DNA from: Muscardinus avellanarius
Lineage: Eukaryota > Chordata > Mammalia > Rodentia > Gliridae
Length of the DNA: 64,000 bases
Assembly: GCA_963383645.1 (NCBI GenBank)
Contig: OY726567.1
Span: 70,640,997-70,704,996 of the forward strand
Direction of reading: 5' to 3'
Under the pieces are notes generated by a model. The model ran no database searches. It was not told where the DNA came from and was given only the letters and a program-made list of their open reading frames with translations. A program made the position numbers and the translations under genes. Positions 11,407 to 21,396 of this stretch are shown one piece after another (the first letter of the stretch is position 1; each line of letters opens with the position of its first letter).

Positions 11407-12070
11407 ATATATATATATATGTATTGGGGGCTTAACCCAGAGGCATTCACCTCTGAGCCACCCTCTACCCTCTGCCCCTTTTGATTTTCTATTTGAACCT
11501 GGGTCTAGTTGAGTTGCTGAGGATTTCGCTAAGTTACTGAGGCTGGCCAAAACCCTGCGATCTTCCTGTCTGGTATTGTAGGCATGCACCACTGTGCCTG
11601 GCTGAGTCTGTTCCCTCAAAAATGCCTGATGTAGCTGGGCGTGGTGGCGCACGCTTGTAATCCCCGCGCTTGGGAGGCTGAGATGGGAGAATCCCACAGG
11701 TTCGAAGCCAGCCTCAGCTACTTAGTGAGGCTCTCAGCAGCTTAGTGAGACCCTGTTTTCAAATAAAGTATAAAATAGGTCTGGTAGTATAGCCTGGGGA
11801 GGTAGAAAAGCCCCTGAATTCTACCCTCAGTACCATAAAAAAAAAAAAAAAAGCCCGACATAAACTGGGTGTGGTGGCACACGCTTGTAATCCCAGCCTT
11901 CAGGAGGCTGAGACAGGAGGATCACAGTTCATGGATAGCCTCAGCAACTTAGAGAGGCCCTTTGCAACTCACTGAGACCCTATTTCAAAACAAATAATAA
12001 AAAAATAGGCCTGGGGATGGAGCTCGGAGGTAGAATGCCCCTGGGTTCCATCCCCAATATTGGGGAAAAA
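11407..12070. repeat. Three B1-ID SINEs (one antisense, two sense)
   Basis: A short (TA)n at 11407-11420 leads into a minus-strand copy (11421-11604). Two + strand copies follow at 11634-11852 and 11864-12062. The middle copy has the CCCCGCGCTTGGG and TTCAAATAAAGTATAAAATAGG features of a younger subfamily; the third has GTTCATGGATAGCC in place of the usual GTTCGAAGCCAGCC. Confidence 0.88.
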
Positions 12071-12597
12071 AAAATTGCCTGATATGAAGAGAAGCCTCTG
12101 GCACTTCTGGGAGACAGGGACTGGGCTGAATGGGCTTCTCCTCCAGCCAGTTGCCCCTGAGGTCCCCTCTCCTGGGCTTATCATTTTGGTTCTGGCTGGC
12201 CAGAAGGGAGCAGGACAGAGAGGAGCCGACTTCGTGCCTGATGCGCAGCCGGATCTCCCGCACTGCCTGCCATCTCCAGCCTTGTGGCTGGGGGACAGGA
12301 CTGGCGGCCCTCGCTGGCCCCCACACGCCACCTAGATGTTAGTCCAAGGCCCCCCCGAAGCTGCAACTCTGGGCAGAGCTGGGCAGGAGCTGCTGGTGCA
12401 GACGCCTGGCCACGCACACAGACTGGACATGGTGATTCATCAGTGAGTCAGCTCCAGGCTGGAGGAGCAGAGGTGGGATGGAAACATCCAGCCAAGACTA
12501 GAAGGCGCTGAAACAGCCAGCTCTGCCACAGAAAGGATGGAGGGAACAAGGGACGTGGGGCTTGCGGAGTGGAGCCCAACATAAAGGCAGTTCATGT
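12071..12597. other. Anonymous unique GC-rich sequence
   Basis: About 530 bases between SINEs; no gene or RNA signature seen. Confidence 0.4.
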
Positions 12598-12794
12598 TTT
12601 TTTGTTTGCGTGTTTTGTTTTTGATACTGGGAATTGAATGCAGGGGCATTCTACCACTGAGCAATGGCCAGCTCTTGTTATTTTCATTTCGAAAGCATGC
12701 TTTGCTAAGTTGCCAAGGTAGGACTTGAACCTGCAATCCTTCTGTCTCAGCTTCCCAAGTACTGGGATCACAGACGTGCATCATCACACCCCGA
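12598..12794 (-). repeat. Antisense B1-ID SINE
   Basis: Full minus-strand copy with a T/G-rich inverted tail, diverged (GGGAATTGAATGC in place of GGGGATTGAACCC). Confidence 0.85.
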
Positions 12795-13186
12795 TCAGCT
12801 CATGCTTTCTGTGTGCTGTCTTGGAACCAGGCCCTGGACCATTTTCTACCATTCAGGTAACACGGACACAGTTCTACAGGCCTTCAATACTATCAGAAGG
12901 TAGTAGAAAAACAAGAAAACTACACTTCCCAAGAGACTGACATCCAAGATGGATGGGAACACCGGGACACCTGTGGGCTGTGGAGATGGCAGGGTGTTGG
13001 CAGATCCTCACAAGGCCCCATGTCCCCCCCAGGCAGTGCCAAGGCCACGTCACTGCTGCGTCACCTGTGTGGAGGGCCCCTTGGACCACGCAGGAGAATC
13101 TTGACCTCGGTGGTTTATCTTCCTCTTGCCCAGAACACCGATTTGTGGGCCCTTTCCAGGGGATGATTTATATAACAAGTACAGAG
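12795..13186. other. Anonymous unique sequence
   Basis: About 390 bases with no recognisable gene or repeat. Confidence 0.4.
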
Positions 13187-13676
13187 CCAGGTAGGGTGGT
13201 GCACGCTAGCAATCCCAGTACTTGGGATGCTGAGACAGAAGGATTGCAGGTTCAAGGACAATCTCAGCAAGTCGTGAGACTCATTAACCTAGCAAGACCC
13301 TGTTTCAAAAATAAAATATGAGCCAGGCGTGGTGGTAAACGCCTGTAATCCTAGTACTTGGGAGGTTGAGACAGGAGGATTGCGCAGGTTCGAAGCCAGC
13401 CTCAACTACTTGGTGAGGCTCTCAGCAGCTTAGTGAGACCCTGTTTCCAAATAAACCCAGAGGTAGAAAGCCCCTGGATTCCATCCCCAGTACCACAAAA
13501 ACATAAATAGCCGGGTGTGGTGGCGCACGCTTGTAATCCCCGCGCTTGGGAGGTGGAGATAGGAGGATCGCGCTGGTTCGGAGCCAGCCTTGCCGGCTTA
13601 AGAGACCCTGTTTCAAAATAAAAAGTATAAAATAGGTCTGGGAGTGGGCTTCCGGGAACCCCAGTACCACCAAAAA

Positions 13677-13719
<43 letters not shown>

Positions 13720-13720
13720 A
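13187..13720 (+). repeat. Three head-to-tail B1-ID SINEs and (AAAT)n
   Basis: Sense copies at 13187-13319 (B1 half), 13320-13508 (with a short deletion at the B1/ID junction) and 13509-13674 (short young subfamily), closing with (AAAT)n at 13675-13720. Confidence 0.88.
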
Positions 13721-14275
13721 GTGTAAACCAGAACAGATCTGAAAGAGCAAGTGTTCTGAGACAGCTTAGTGTCCACGTAGTGAGAAAGGCTTAGTAACTG
13801 TCACCTACTGATGATGGCAATAAGAACTAGGAAGAAGCAGGCACAGGACTCAAAAAGCCAGTGTGGTGAGTGGAACCTGAAACAGTGGCTCCTGGGAAGC
13901 AGGGAAAGACATGGCCTGGGAGACAGACCCAGGGGAGGGCCGTGCCCCTGGCACGTACCTACCCCCAGGGAAGCGGCGCTTCTCATGCACTGACACTCTG
14001 GGAAATACGCAGCCTCAGTCCCAGGGTGGGCACTCTCATCTCGCCACCTCTGAATTCTGAGGCGGCGTTGCTGCCGAGTAAGGGACCCCTACTTCCAGGA
14101 GCTATTCTGATGGGCCATTTAAGGAGCAACAGGAAGGCGCTGTCAAGAACACAACATTCTCAAGGCGCTGGCCTCAAGGGAGCTCCAGGGAGCCCAGGCC
14201 GACCTTGGCGGCCCTCCCACGGGGTTTGGAGAGGGTCCCAGAGCCCCTGGATCTTGGCCTGAAACTAGCAGCCAT
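13721..14275. other. Anonymous unique sequence
   Basis: About 550 bases, no supported gene. Open frames across 13870-14262 lack any recognisable domain. Confidence 0.4.
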
Positions 14276-14319
14276 GTAGCTCGCCAGTAGCATACTTCTT
14301 GTTCAATTCCCAGTAGGAA

Positions 14320-14376
<57 letters not shown>

Positions 14377-14420
14377 AGGGAGGGAGGGAGGGAGGGAGGG
14401 AGGGAGGGAGGGAGGGAGGG
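14276..14420 (+). repeat. ID-half remnant with (GAAA)n(GGGA)n
   Basis: A decayed ID-like half (14276-14319, ending TTCAATTCCCAGTAGG) is followed by about 58 bases of GAAA repeats and about 42 bases of GGGA repeats. The long pure purine run on one strand is a candidate triplex (H-DNA) former. Confidence 0.85.
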
Positions 14421-14593
14421 GCAAGTGAGCAGATGAGTGGATGCCAGGCGGGGGTGAAGGGGCTGCCTACCCAGCAGTGGCCGTGTCCTGCACGCGTGTG
14501 GTGGTGGTTACACGCACAAGGTCTTTTGTGGAATATACCAGAGGAGCACGTTTCACTGTTTGTTACTTCTTCCTTTCTTATTTCTTTTGTGTG

Positions 14594-14970
14594 TGTATGT
14601 GAGTGGGGATTGAGCTCAGAGGCATTCTACCTCTGAGCTATACCCCCAGCCTTTTGTATTTACTTTGGGACAAAGTTTCACCGAATTGCCAAGGCAGGTG
14701 TTGAACCAACCTGTGATCCTCAAGTCTCAGCCTCCCAAGTACTAAGATTACAGGCATGGGCCACCACTCTCAGCTTCCCTATTTGTAAATTCTTAAAAAT
14801 GAGACAGGAGGATCGCGCAGGTTCGAAGCCAGCCGCGCTGGCTTAAGAGACCCTGTTTCCAAATAAAAATATAAAAATAGGTCTGGGAGTGTAGCCCAGA
14901 GGTAGAAGGGCTTCCAGGAACCCCAGTACCACCAAAACAAACAAACAAACAAGCAAACAAACAAACAAAA
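14594..14970. repeat. Antisense SINE next to a 5'-truncated young sense SINE
   Basis: A minus-strand B1-ID copy (14594-14777) is followed by a + strand short-subfamily copy (14798-14970) that lacks the first 45 or so bases and ends in an AAAC-rich tail. Confidence 0.88.
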
Positions 14971-15039
14971 ATGACCTTGGAAAAAAGTACAGTTCCCTGC
15001 TGAGATCTGGCCCAGATCTTGACTACGGCTGGCCAAGTG

Positions 15040-15180
15040 TACACAACCTCCTCTCCCTGTGCCCAAGTTGCCTCATCTGTAAAGTGAGACGATAACTGAG
15101 CCCGCCTTGCATGGAAACTGAAATCGGAGTGAATTATGAGACACGAAACACTTTGGACAGCACTCAGCACCCAGAACCCA
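15040..15180 (+). repeat. MIR-like ancient SINE
   Basis: The string TTGCCTCATCTGTAAAGTGA followed by ATGAGACAC and CAGCACTCAGCACC is typical of the 3' half of mammalian-wide MIR elements. This one is diverged and would predate the B1-ID copies around it. Confidence 0.65.
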
Positions 15181-15290
15181 TGCAACAGGAAGGCGACCTG
15201 TTGGCCCCAACTTGACTCCTGGGTGCCACAGGTGGACCTGGTTTGTGTGCATGCCCCCGGTCCCCCACCATCTCTCCCCCCCCCCATTTC

Positions 15291-15722
15291 ACTTATTATT
15301 TGTGGTTCTGTGGACTGAATCCAGGAGTATTCTAACACTGAACTATACCCCCAGATCTTTTTATTTCTTATTCTGAAATAGAGTCTTGCTAAGTTACCAT
15401 GTGCTGGTCTCAAACCTGTGATTCTCCTTAGACTCCCAAGAATTAGAGGCCCTCATCACAGGTCCCAGCTGGCTTGCTCATATACTTGCACAAGCGTGCT
15501 TTCGCCCCCCCCCCCCCCCCCCCGTCCTGGGGATGGAACCCAGGGGCATTCTACCTCCGAGCTACACCCCCAGCCCTATTTTTCATTCTTTATTTTAAAA
15601 CAGAGTCTCACAGAGTTGCAAAGGGCCTCCCTAAGTAGCTGAAGCTGTTTGTGAACTCTGATCCTCCTGTCTCAGCCTCCCAAATGCTGGGATTACAAGC
15701 GTGCCCCACCACGCCCAGCTTA
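15291..15722 (-). repeat. Two antisense B1-ID SINEs and a poly(C) run
   Basis: Minus-strand copies lie at 15296-15470 (diverged) and 15524-15722 (better preserved). They are separated by a short pyrimidine stretch with an uninterrupted C run at about 15506-15523. Confidence 0.85.
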
Positions 15723-15924
15723 TCTCACTTTTTTTGTGTGTGTGGGGGGGAGTTTAAGGTGAGGGTAAAAGAAAAAGGGGATGAGAGATTGCCAAGACCA
15801 AAAAAAAAAAAAAAAGCCCAGGATATAAGAAATGAGGGATGAGGGCAGGAGGTGTAAAACAAGCATGGATTGTGGGTGCTTTCAGGAAAAAAAGTCCTTG
15901 GAGTTTTTGTACTGTTCCTTTACT

Positions 15925-16035
15925 TGCTGGGCACCGTGGCTCAGGCCTGTAATCCTGTTACCTGGGAGGCTGAGACAGGAGAATTGCAGGATTGAGGCTA
16001 GCTTCAGCAATACTCTCTTCACTCAAAAAGAAAAG
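15925..16035 (+). repeat. B1-like half, diverged
   Basis: Sense B1 half only, beginning TGCTGGGCACCGTGGCTCA and ending in an A-rich stretch. Confidence 0.75.
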
Positions 16036-16732
16036 GTGAATGAGCAAGTTGGTCCGCTGGACAGGCAGCGTGGCTGGTTAACCGTGGTGGTCGTGGGCCA
16101 GGCCAGGGTGGTATGAAAGCATGAAGGCGCATGCCTAAGGTGTGCCAGTATTGGGAATGGCTTAGGAAGATTTGAGAAAGCTCTGATGATTAATAGATAT
16201 ATTTCAGAAATAATTGTGTCAAAATGGCAGACCTGGAGAGAGAAAGGCTTGGCTTTGTCAGGAAGCAAACAGCTACTGAAACTTAGATTGGCTTAGCTAA
16301 AAGTAATTAGCGAGTCAATAGGACAGGGGAGCTAGGGCTTTCTCTGTCTAAAGACGGATCTACCTGATTAGATAAGCTAGCTAGGATGGGAGGAGGGGAG
16401 ACACCCTGCCACACCTTGCTGGGGGAGGAACCTTACAGGGACTTTTCCTACTTCGGAATTACCAGCTACTTCTCGCCAGCAGGGCCCCAGCAAGACCCGG
16501 GGCGTGGGGGAGCTTTAGGCGTTGTGGGGAGGACCCCACGTGGAGTGCCATGGAAGGCAGAGGAAGCACCAAAAGCAACACCGTGGTGAAAACACTGGGC
16601 TGCAGCAGTCGGTGCCTGGGCCCAGACACTGGCAGGAAAGGCCTGGTGTTGTCATGTGGCGCCTGTGTCCAGCAGCACCACCAGGGGGCTCCCAGTGGCC
16701 TTCCTTTCCTTCCTCCTTAATTTTAATTTTTA
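16036..16732. other. Anonymous unique sequence
   Basis: About 700 bases with no recognisable SINE, gene or RNA. Confidence 0.4.
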
Positions 16733-17090
16733 GCTATGAGGGATTGAGCCCAACAGCATTCTCTCTCCAACCTATACCCCCAGTACTTTTTATCTTAGTT
16801 TTTTTTTTTTTTTTGGTACTGGGGATGGAACCTAGGGGCATTCACCCCTAGGAGCTACACCCCAGCCTGAATTTTTATTGTTTGAAACAGGGTCTCACTG
16901 AGCTGCAAAGGGCTTCATTAAGTAGCTGAGGCTGTCCAGGAACCACAATCCTTGTGTCTAAGCCTCCCAAATGCTGGGATTACAAGCGTGACCAACTACA
17001 CCCAGTTTATGCAAAATTGCTGAGACCTGCAATCCTCTGGTCTCAGCCTCCCAAAGTACTGGGATTACAGGCATGCACCACTGCGCCCGT
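16733..17090 (-). repeat. Antisense SINE interrupted by a second antisense SINE
   Basis: An inverted ID half (16733-16790) and an inverted B1 half (17009-17090) flank a complete minus-strand copy (16799-17008). The simplest reading is that the inner copy inserted into the outer one, but no clean target-site duplication is visible. Confidence 0.75.
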
Positions 17091-17949
17091 CTTTTTCTTT
17101 ATGTGTCAAGCCCGGGACAGGTGGTCTGGTGCCCACCACAGATCCAAGACACTGTCCCCTGCATTAAGGTGACCTTCACAACCAGCACAGGAAGACAGAA
17201 CCCCACCCTGTGCACGCCCAGATGCTGTGTCAGTGGGGACAGCAAAAAACACCAGAAGCCAAAGCTTTTACCAGCCTGAGCGTCCTAACTCGGGATTTCA
17301 GGTGTGGCAAGCAGCAGCCAATGACCTTTCCCTGAGGGCCAGAGCACCCAGGATATGCTCAGGCCCAAGGGTGAAAACTGACCTCGGCCACTCAGCCACG
17401 GCCAACCAGAGATCAGAGCTGACTGCTGCGTGCCAGAGTGTCACCTGAGAACGGACGGACGTCTCCAGCACTGCCACCCGCACAACACCCTCCCCACATA
17501 AAGCGCCGACCAGCTGCACAGAGCAGCCATCTGGACATCAAGATCAAATCCGTTTCCTGACCTGTGGTCCGTGCTCGGAGGCTCCTTCCCTTGTGGTCTC
17601 ATGAGACAAGTGTTGCAAATTGCTTCCTCTGGCTCTGGCCATGAGTCTTAATTTCCACACCCCTCGGGTCCTTAAACACCAGCAGATGGAAAACATCACA
17701 ATCCAGGGAGCGCTGGCCCGCGTGGCTCCTGAGGGCCCGTGGGGTGAAAGGCAGGTGGGCCAGCGGGGGTCACATCCAAGTTCAGCCCAGACCCAGGCCT
17801 TTCCTCCGCCTGGGAGCTGCTCAGAGGGGGCGCCCTCACCCATCTGAGATCGATGGGTAATTGTGGTTGGCGAGGAGCCACCAGTGGCCCAACAGATGGG
17901 GCAGGCCAGGCCCCTGACGCCCAGAGCTTGCAAGGCCCAGGACAGAGTC
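17091..17949. other. SINE-free unique stretch
   Basis: About 860 bases of moderate GC. Open frames on both strands overlap one another, with no motif; I see no gene that I can support. Confidence 0.4.
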
Positions 17950-18292
17950 TAAGTTGCTGAGGCTGGTCTCAAACCTGCCATCCTCCTGGCCCAGCTGAGA
18001 TTAAAGATGTGCACCACCACACACAGCTGTTCAAAATTGGCTTGAATTAAATAAATAAATAATCCGGGCACAATGCTGCATGCCTGTATTCCCAGGACTA
18101 AGACAGGAGGATCAAAAGTTCGAGACCAGCCTCAGCAACTTAGTGAGACTCTGTTTCAAAATGAAGAAAATAGATAAAAAAGGGCTGGGTGTAGCTCAGA
18201 GGTGGAACCCCCCCCCCCCATTTCAGTCCCTAGTACCACAAAAAATATAATACAAAGGGCGGAGGGTGTAACTCAGAGGTTGCATGGCCTGG
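17950..18292. repeat. B1 half antisense, then sense B1-ID SINE
   Basis: An inverted B1 half at 17950-18030 is followed by a sense copy at 18062-18250, in which a C run replaces part of the ID half, and by an ID scrap at 18258-18292. Confidence 0.8.
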
Positions 18293-18527
18293 GGGAAACA
18301 GAGCACGCTCTAGAAAGGCATCGAGGCAGAAGGGGAATTATCCGAGACGGAAGATCTGACTGAAAAAGGGCGCAGAGTGACAATGGTGGCTGTGTGGGCA
18401 GCTCTAGCTGAACACCGACTTAGCTGGAAGTGTGGATTTGAGAGGTAGATTGAATACAACACAGAACATACATGGAAAATGTTTTGTTGTATTTATATAT
18501 GTGTTCTATGTTTCATACATATGTGAA

Positions 18528-18700
18528 ATTTTGGTACTAGAGGTTGAATCCAGAGGCATTCTACCTCCAAGCTATACTTCTGGCCCTATTTATTTTGAAA
18601 CAGGGTCTCCCCAAGTTGCTAGGGCTGGCCTCCAACCTGCAATCCTCCTTTCTCAGGCTCCTAAGTATTGGGATCACAGGTGTGCACCACCCCACCGGTT
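18528..18700 (-). repeat. Antisense B1-ID SINE
   Basis: Nearly full minus-strand copy (GGTACTAGAGGTTGAATCC start, GTGTGCACCACC end). Confidence 0.85.
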
Positions 18701-19023
18701 AAATTATATACTTTGGGTAGGGGTTGCAAGTTAATCCTTCTGTCGTTCCAGAGGAGGGCAGTCTGGTTCAGAGATTCTGCAGATGCCTGGATATTATGTA
18801 GCTACCAGACAAATGAGACAGATTCGCAGATGTATGGCCACACAAAAGTCTCTAGGACACAGCAATGGAAAAAGGCAACCAAAAAAATCTATGTATGCAA
18901 AAATCCCATGTATTAGGCAGTAGCCCATGTGTCTAATAAACACATTCCCAAGGGCTCAGTAAAGTGGGGATCACACAGCAAACTGTTCTACTTGTTACAT
19001 GTCAGGAAGACAACTGCCCTTCC
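18701..19023. other. Anonymous unique sequence
   Basis: About 320 bases, AT-leaning, with nothing recognisable. Confidence 0.4.
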
Positions 19024-19412
19024 GCTTACTATAAGTCAGCTTTTTGTTGCTGTGACAACAGTTCTAAGTTTAAAGAGAAAAAGTTTATTTGACTCATGAT
19101 TTCAGAGGCTCAATCCAAAGTTGGCTGGCTTCAAGGCAGAACAACAAGGCAGAGCATGTGAAGGAAAGCTGTTGAGTGCAGCTGGGAAGCAGAGAGAGGG
19201 AGGAGGGGCCAGGGCAGACAGTCCCACTCCCTCCGTCCACATCCTACCTGCCTACAGTTACTACCCAGTAAGTCCAGCCAAATGATTAACCCACTCACTG
19301 CTGTGTCCACTAATAAGGTTAGAGCCCCGACTCAATTATTTTCCCTCTGAATGCTCCTGCACTGCCAATACATGAGCTCTTCCGGGGGACACGCCATCTC
19401 CAAACCATAGCA
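19024..19412 (-). mobile_element. LTR-like interspersed repeat, probably MaLR-related, antisense
   Basis: The block opens with AGTCAGCTTTTTGTTGCTG and closes with CATCTCCAAACCATAGCA. Its reverse complement starts TGCTATGGTTTGGAGATG, closely like the TGTTATGGTTTGGAT start of MaLR-type LTRs (MST/MLT group). Internal phrases (GTTTATTTGACTCATG, CTACCTGCCTACAGTTAC) are those of a repeat common in rodent genomes. It looks like a solo element about 390 bases long; the family name is inferred. Confidence 0.6.
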
Positions 19413-20107
19413 CTCCTGCTCTACTTCTGAGGCAGTCTGCTCACACCTCCGTGCTGGCCAGCTTGGACGAGCAGCAGGGCACCCCTCCTCGCGCACCGTC
19501 CCAGGCCCACCGAGGAACCTCAGCCAGGCCAGCCTTCGGTCTTTCTGTTAAAATTGTGCTTCCAAATTTATTGCCTTCAATTTCCTTTTGGTGAAAGAGG
19601 CAAGGCTATCTCCTGGTTCCATCTGCTATTTAGTTAAAATTTAAAGGGAAGGGAGGGGATGCTTGTATGGAAACAAAATTATCTCAGTGGCTACAGATGG
19701 GCTCACAGAAGTTATTTAAAGCCCTACCCCAGGAATTTACAGCTCACTGTAATAAAGCAATTCCCAGCTGAAAGGACAGAGGCTTGGCAATCCCCAGAGA
19801 AACAGTGTCCAAAACATGCCACCCCTGGAGCCTCGTGTCTGTACTGAGTTAGTAAGAGGCCCCTAATGGAAGACAGAGTTGGCTAGAATTTTGCAGGATC
19901 CAAAAGCTAGACTATGGATGCACAGGCATGCTCTGCCTCCAAGCAATGCATCCTCCAGGCAAGTCCCTCGCTGCAGGAAGAACCAAGACCAAAATAAACA
20001 GGAGGCACTAGATGACTCAAAATCTGAATTCCTAGAACTCCAGTCCCCAGAAATCAGCGGCTGAACTCCTCTTGGGGGAGAGATGCTGTGGCTAAGGAGC
20101 CTGCTTA
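19413..20107. other. Anonymous unique sequence
   Basis: About 700 bases between an LTR-like repeat and a SINE cluster. No supported gene, RNA or repeat. Confidence 0.4.
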
Positions 20108-20992
20108 CAGCCGGGTGCAGAGACACACACATGTCATCCCAGTATTTGGGAGGCTGAGACACGACTGCAGGTTTGAGGCCAGTCTCAGCCACTTAGGGAG
20201 ATCCTGTTTCAAAAAATAAAAATAAGAAGGCCTGGGAGTATAGCTCAAAAGCAGAATGTCGGACGGTGTGGTGGCCTATGCTTGTTATCCCAGTACTTGG
20301 GATACTGAGACAGGAGGATCACACAAGTTCGAAGCCAGCCTCAGCAGCTTAGTGAGGCTCTCAGCAACTTAGTGAGACCCTGTTTCCAAATAAAATATAA
20401 AATAGGTCTGGGGGTATAGCTTGGAGGTAGAAGGCCCCTGGGTTCCATCCCCAGTACCACACACACACAAAAGGCAGAATGTCCCTGGGTTCAATCCTCA
20501 ATAAAAACTATGAGGAAAAAAAAAGGAAGAGCTGGGTGTGGTGGTGCACACTTGTAATCCCAGCACTTGGGAGTCTGAGACAGGAGGATCGCGGTTCGTG
20601 GACAGCCTCAGCTACTCAATGAGGCCCTCCGCAACTTAGTGAGACCCTGTTTCGAAATAAAGAATAAAAAAATAGGGCAAGGGGTATAGCTCGGAGGTTG
20701 AATGCCCCTGGGTTCCATCCACAGACCTGCAAAAATAAATAAAATAAAATAAAAAGGAAGAGAAGGAAGGAGAAGGAACGGAAGGAAAGAACTTATTTTT
20801 ATTTATTTATTTAGTACTGGGGTTAAACCCATGGATGTTATACTTCCAAACTATACCCCCAACCCTATTTTTTTTTTTTCTCTTCTGAAACTGTTCTCAC
20901 TAACTTGCTGAGGCTGGCTTTGAACTTACAATCCTCCTGCCTCAGACTCCTAAGTACTGTGATTACAAACACATGCCACCATGCCTGGCTTA
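20108..20992. repeat. SINE cluster with a nested insertion
   Basis: A sense copy (20108-20260) is split inside its ID half by another sense copy (20261-20473). The host resumes at 20474, and GCAGAATGTC occurs at 20251-20260 and 20474-20483 as the target-site duplication. A further sense copy lies at 20529-20756, and an antisense one at 20790-20992. This is the last SINE before the orphan receptor exon. Confidence 0.88.
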
Positions 20993-21374
20993 GAAAAGAA
21001 ATTTAAAAGAGAGCCTGCTGATAGGGAGGCATACTCACTGCGCCATCCATCTATCTTAGGCAGAGCGCCACGGAGATGGGTTATGGGTGATAAGGTTTAT
21101 AAGGATAAGGGTGGGAACAGCAGAGGGGATGTTCAGAAAGGAGGGGTCAAAGTCCTCACCCCCCTCTACATCTCACAGCACCAGGCCATGGGCTCAGCAG
21201 GGGAGAAATCTTTTGAAGACCAACATGACCTGGGCCCGGACATCATCCTTCTGAACAAGCTTCCTGCCCCGACAGGAGCTGGAGGCAGGGGCCCTCTAGA
21301 GAAAGTTCCCCTCAGAGAGCACCTGTCCCTTGATAGGCTGGCCCACAACCCCCTGGCATGTGCTTCTGTTTCAG
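20993..21374 (+). other. Upstream flank and splice acceptor of the orphan receptor exon
   Basis: Unique sequence leads into TGCTTCTGTTTCAG at 21361-21374, a good 3' splice site 22 bases before the orphan receptor start codon. Any 5' exon lies further upstream and I could not place it. An open frame spanning 20981-21526 is in a different register from the receptor and is not supported. Confidence 0.5.
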
Positions 21375-21396
21375 GCCCGACAGCTTCCCCCCAAAG

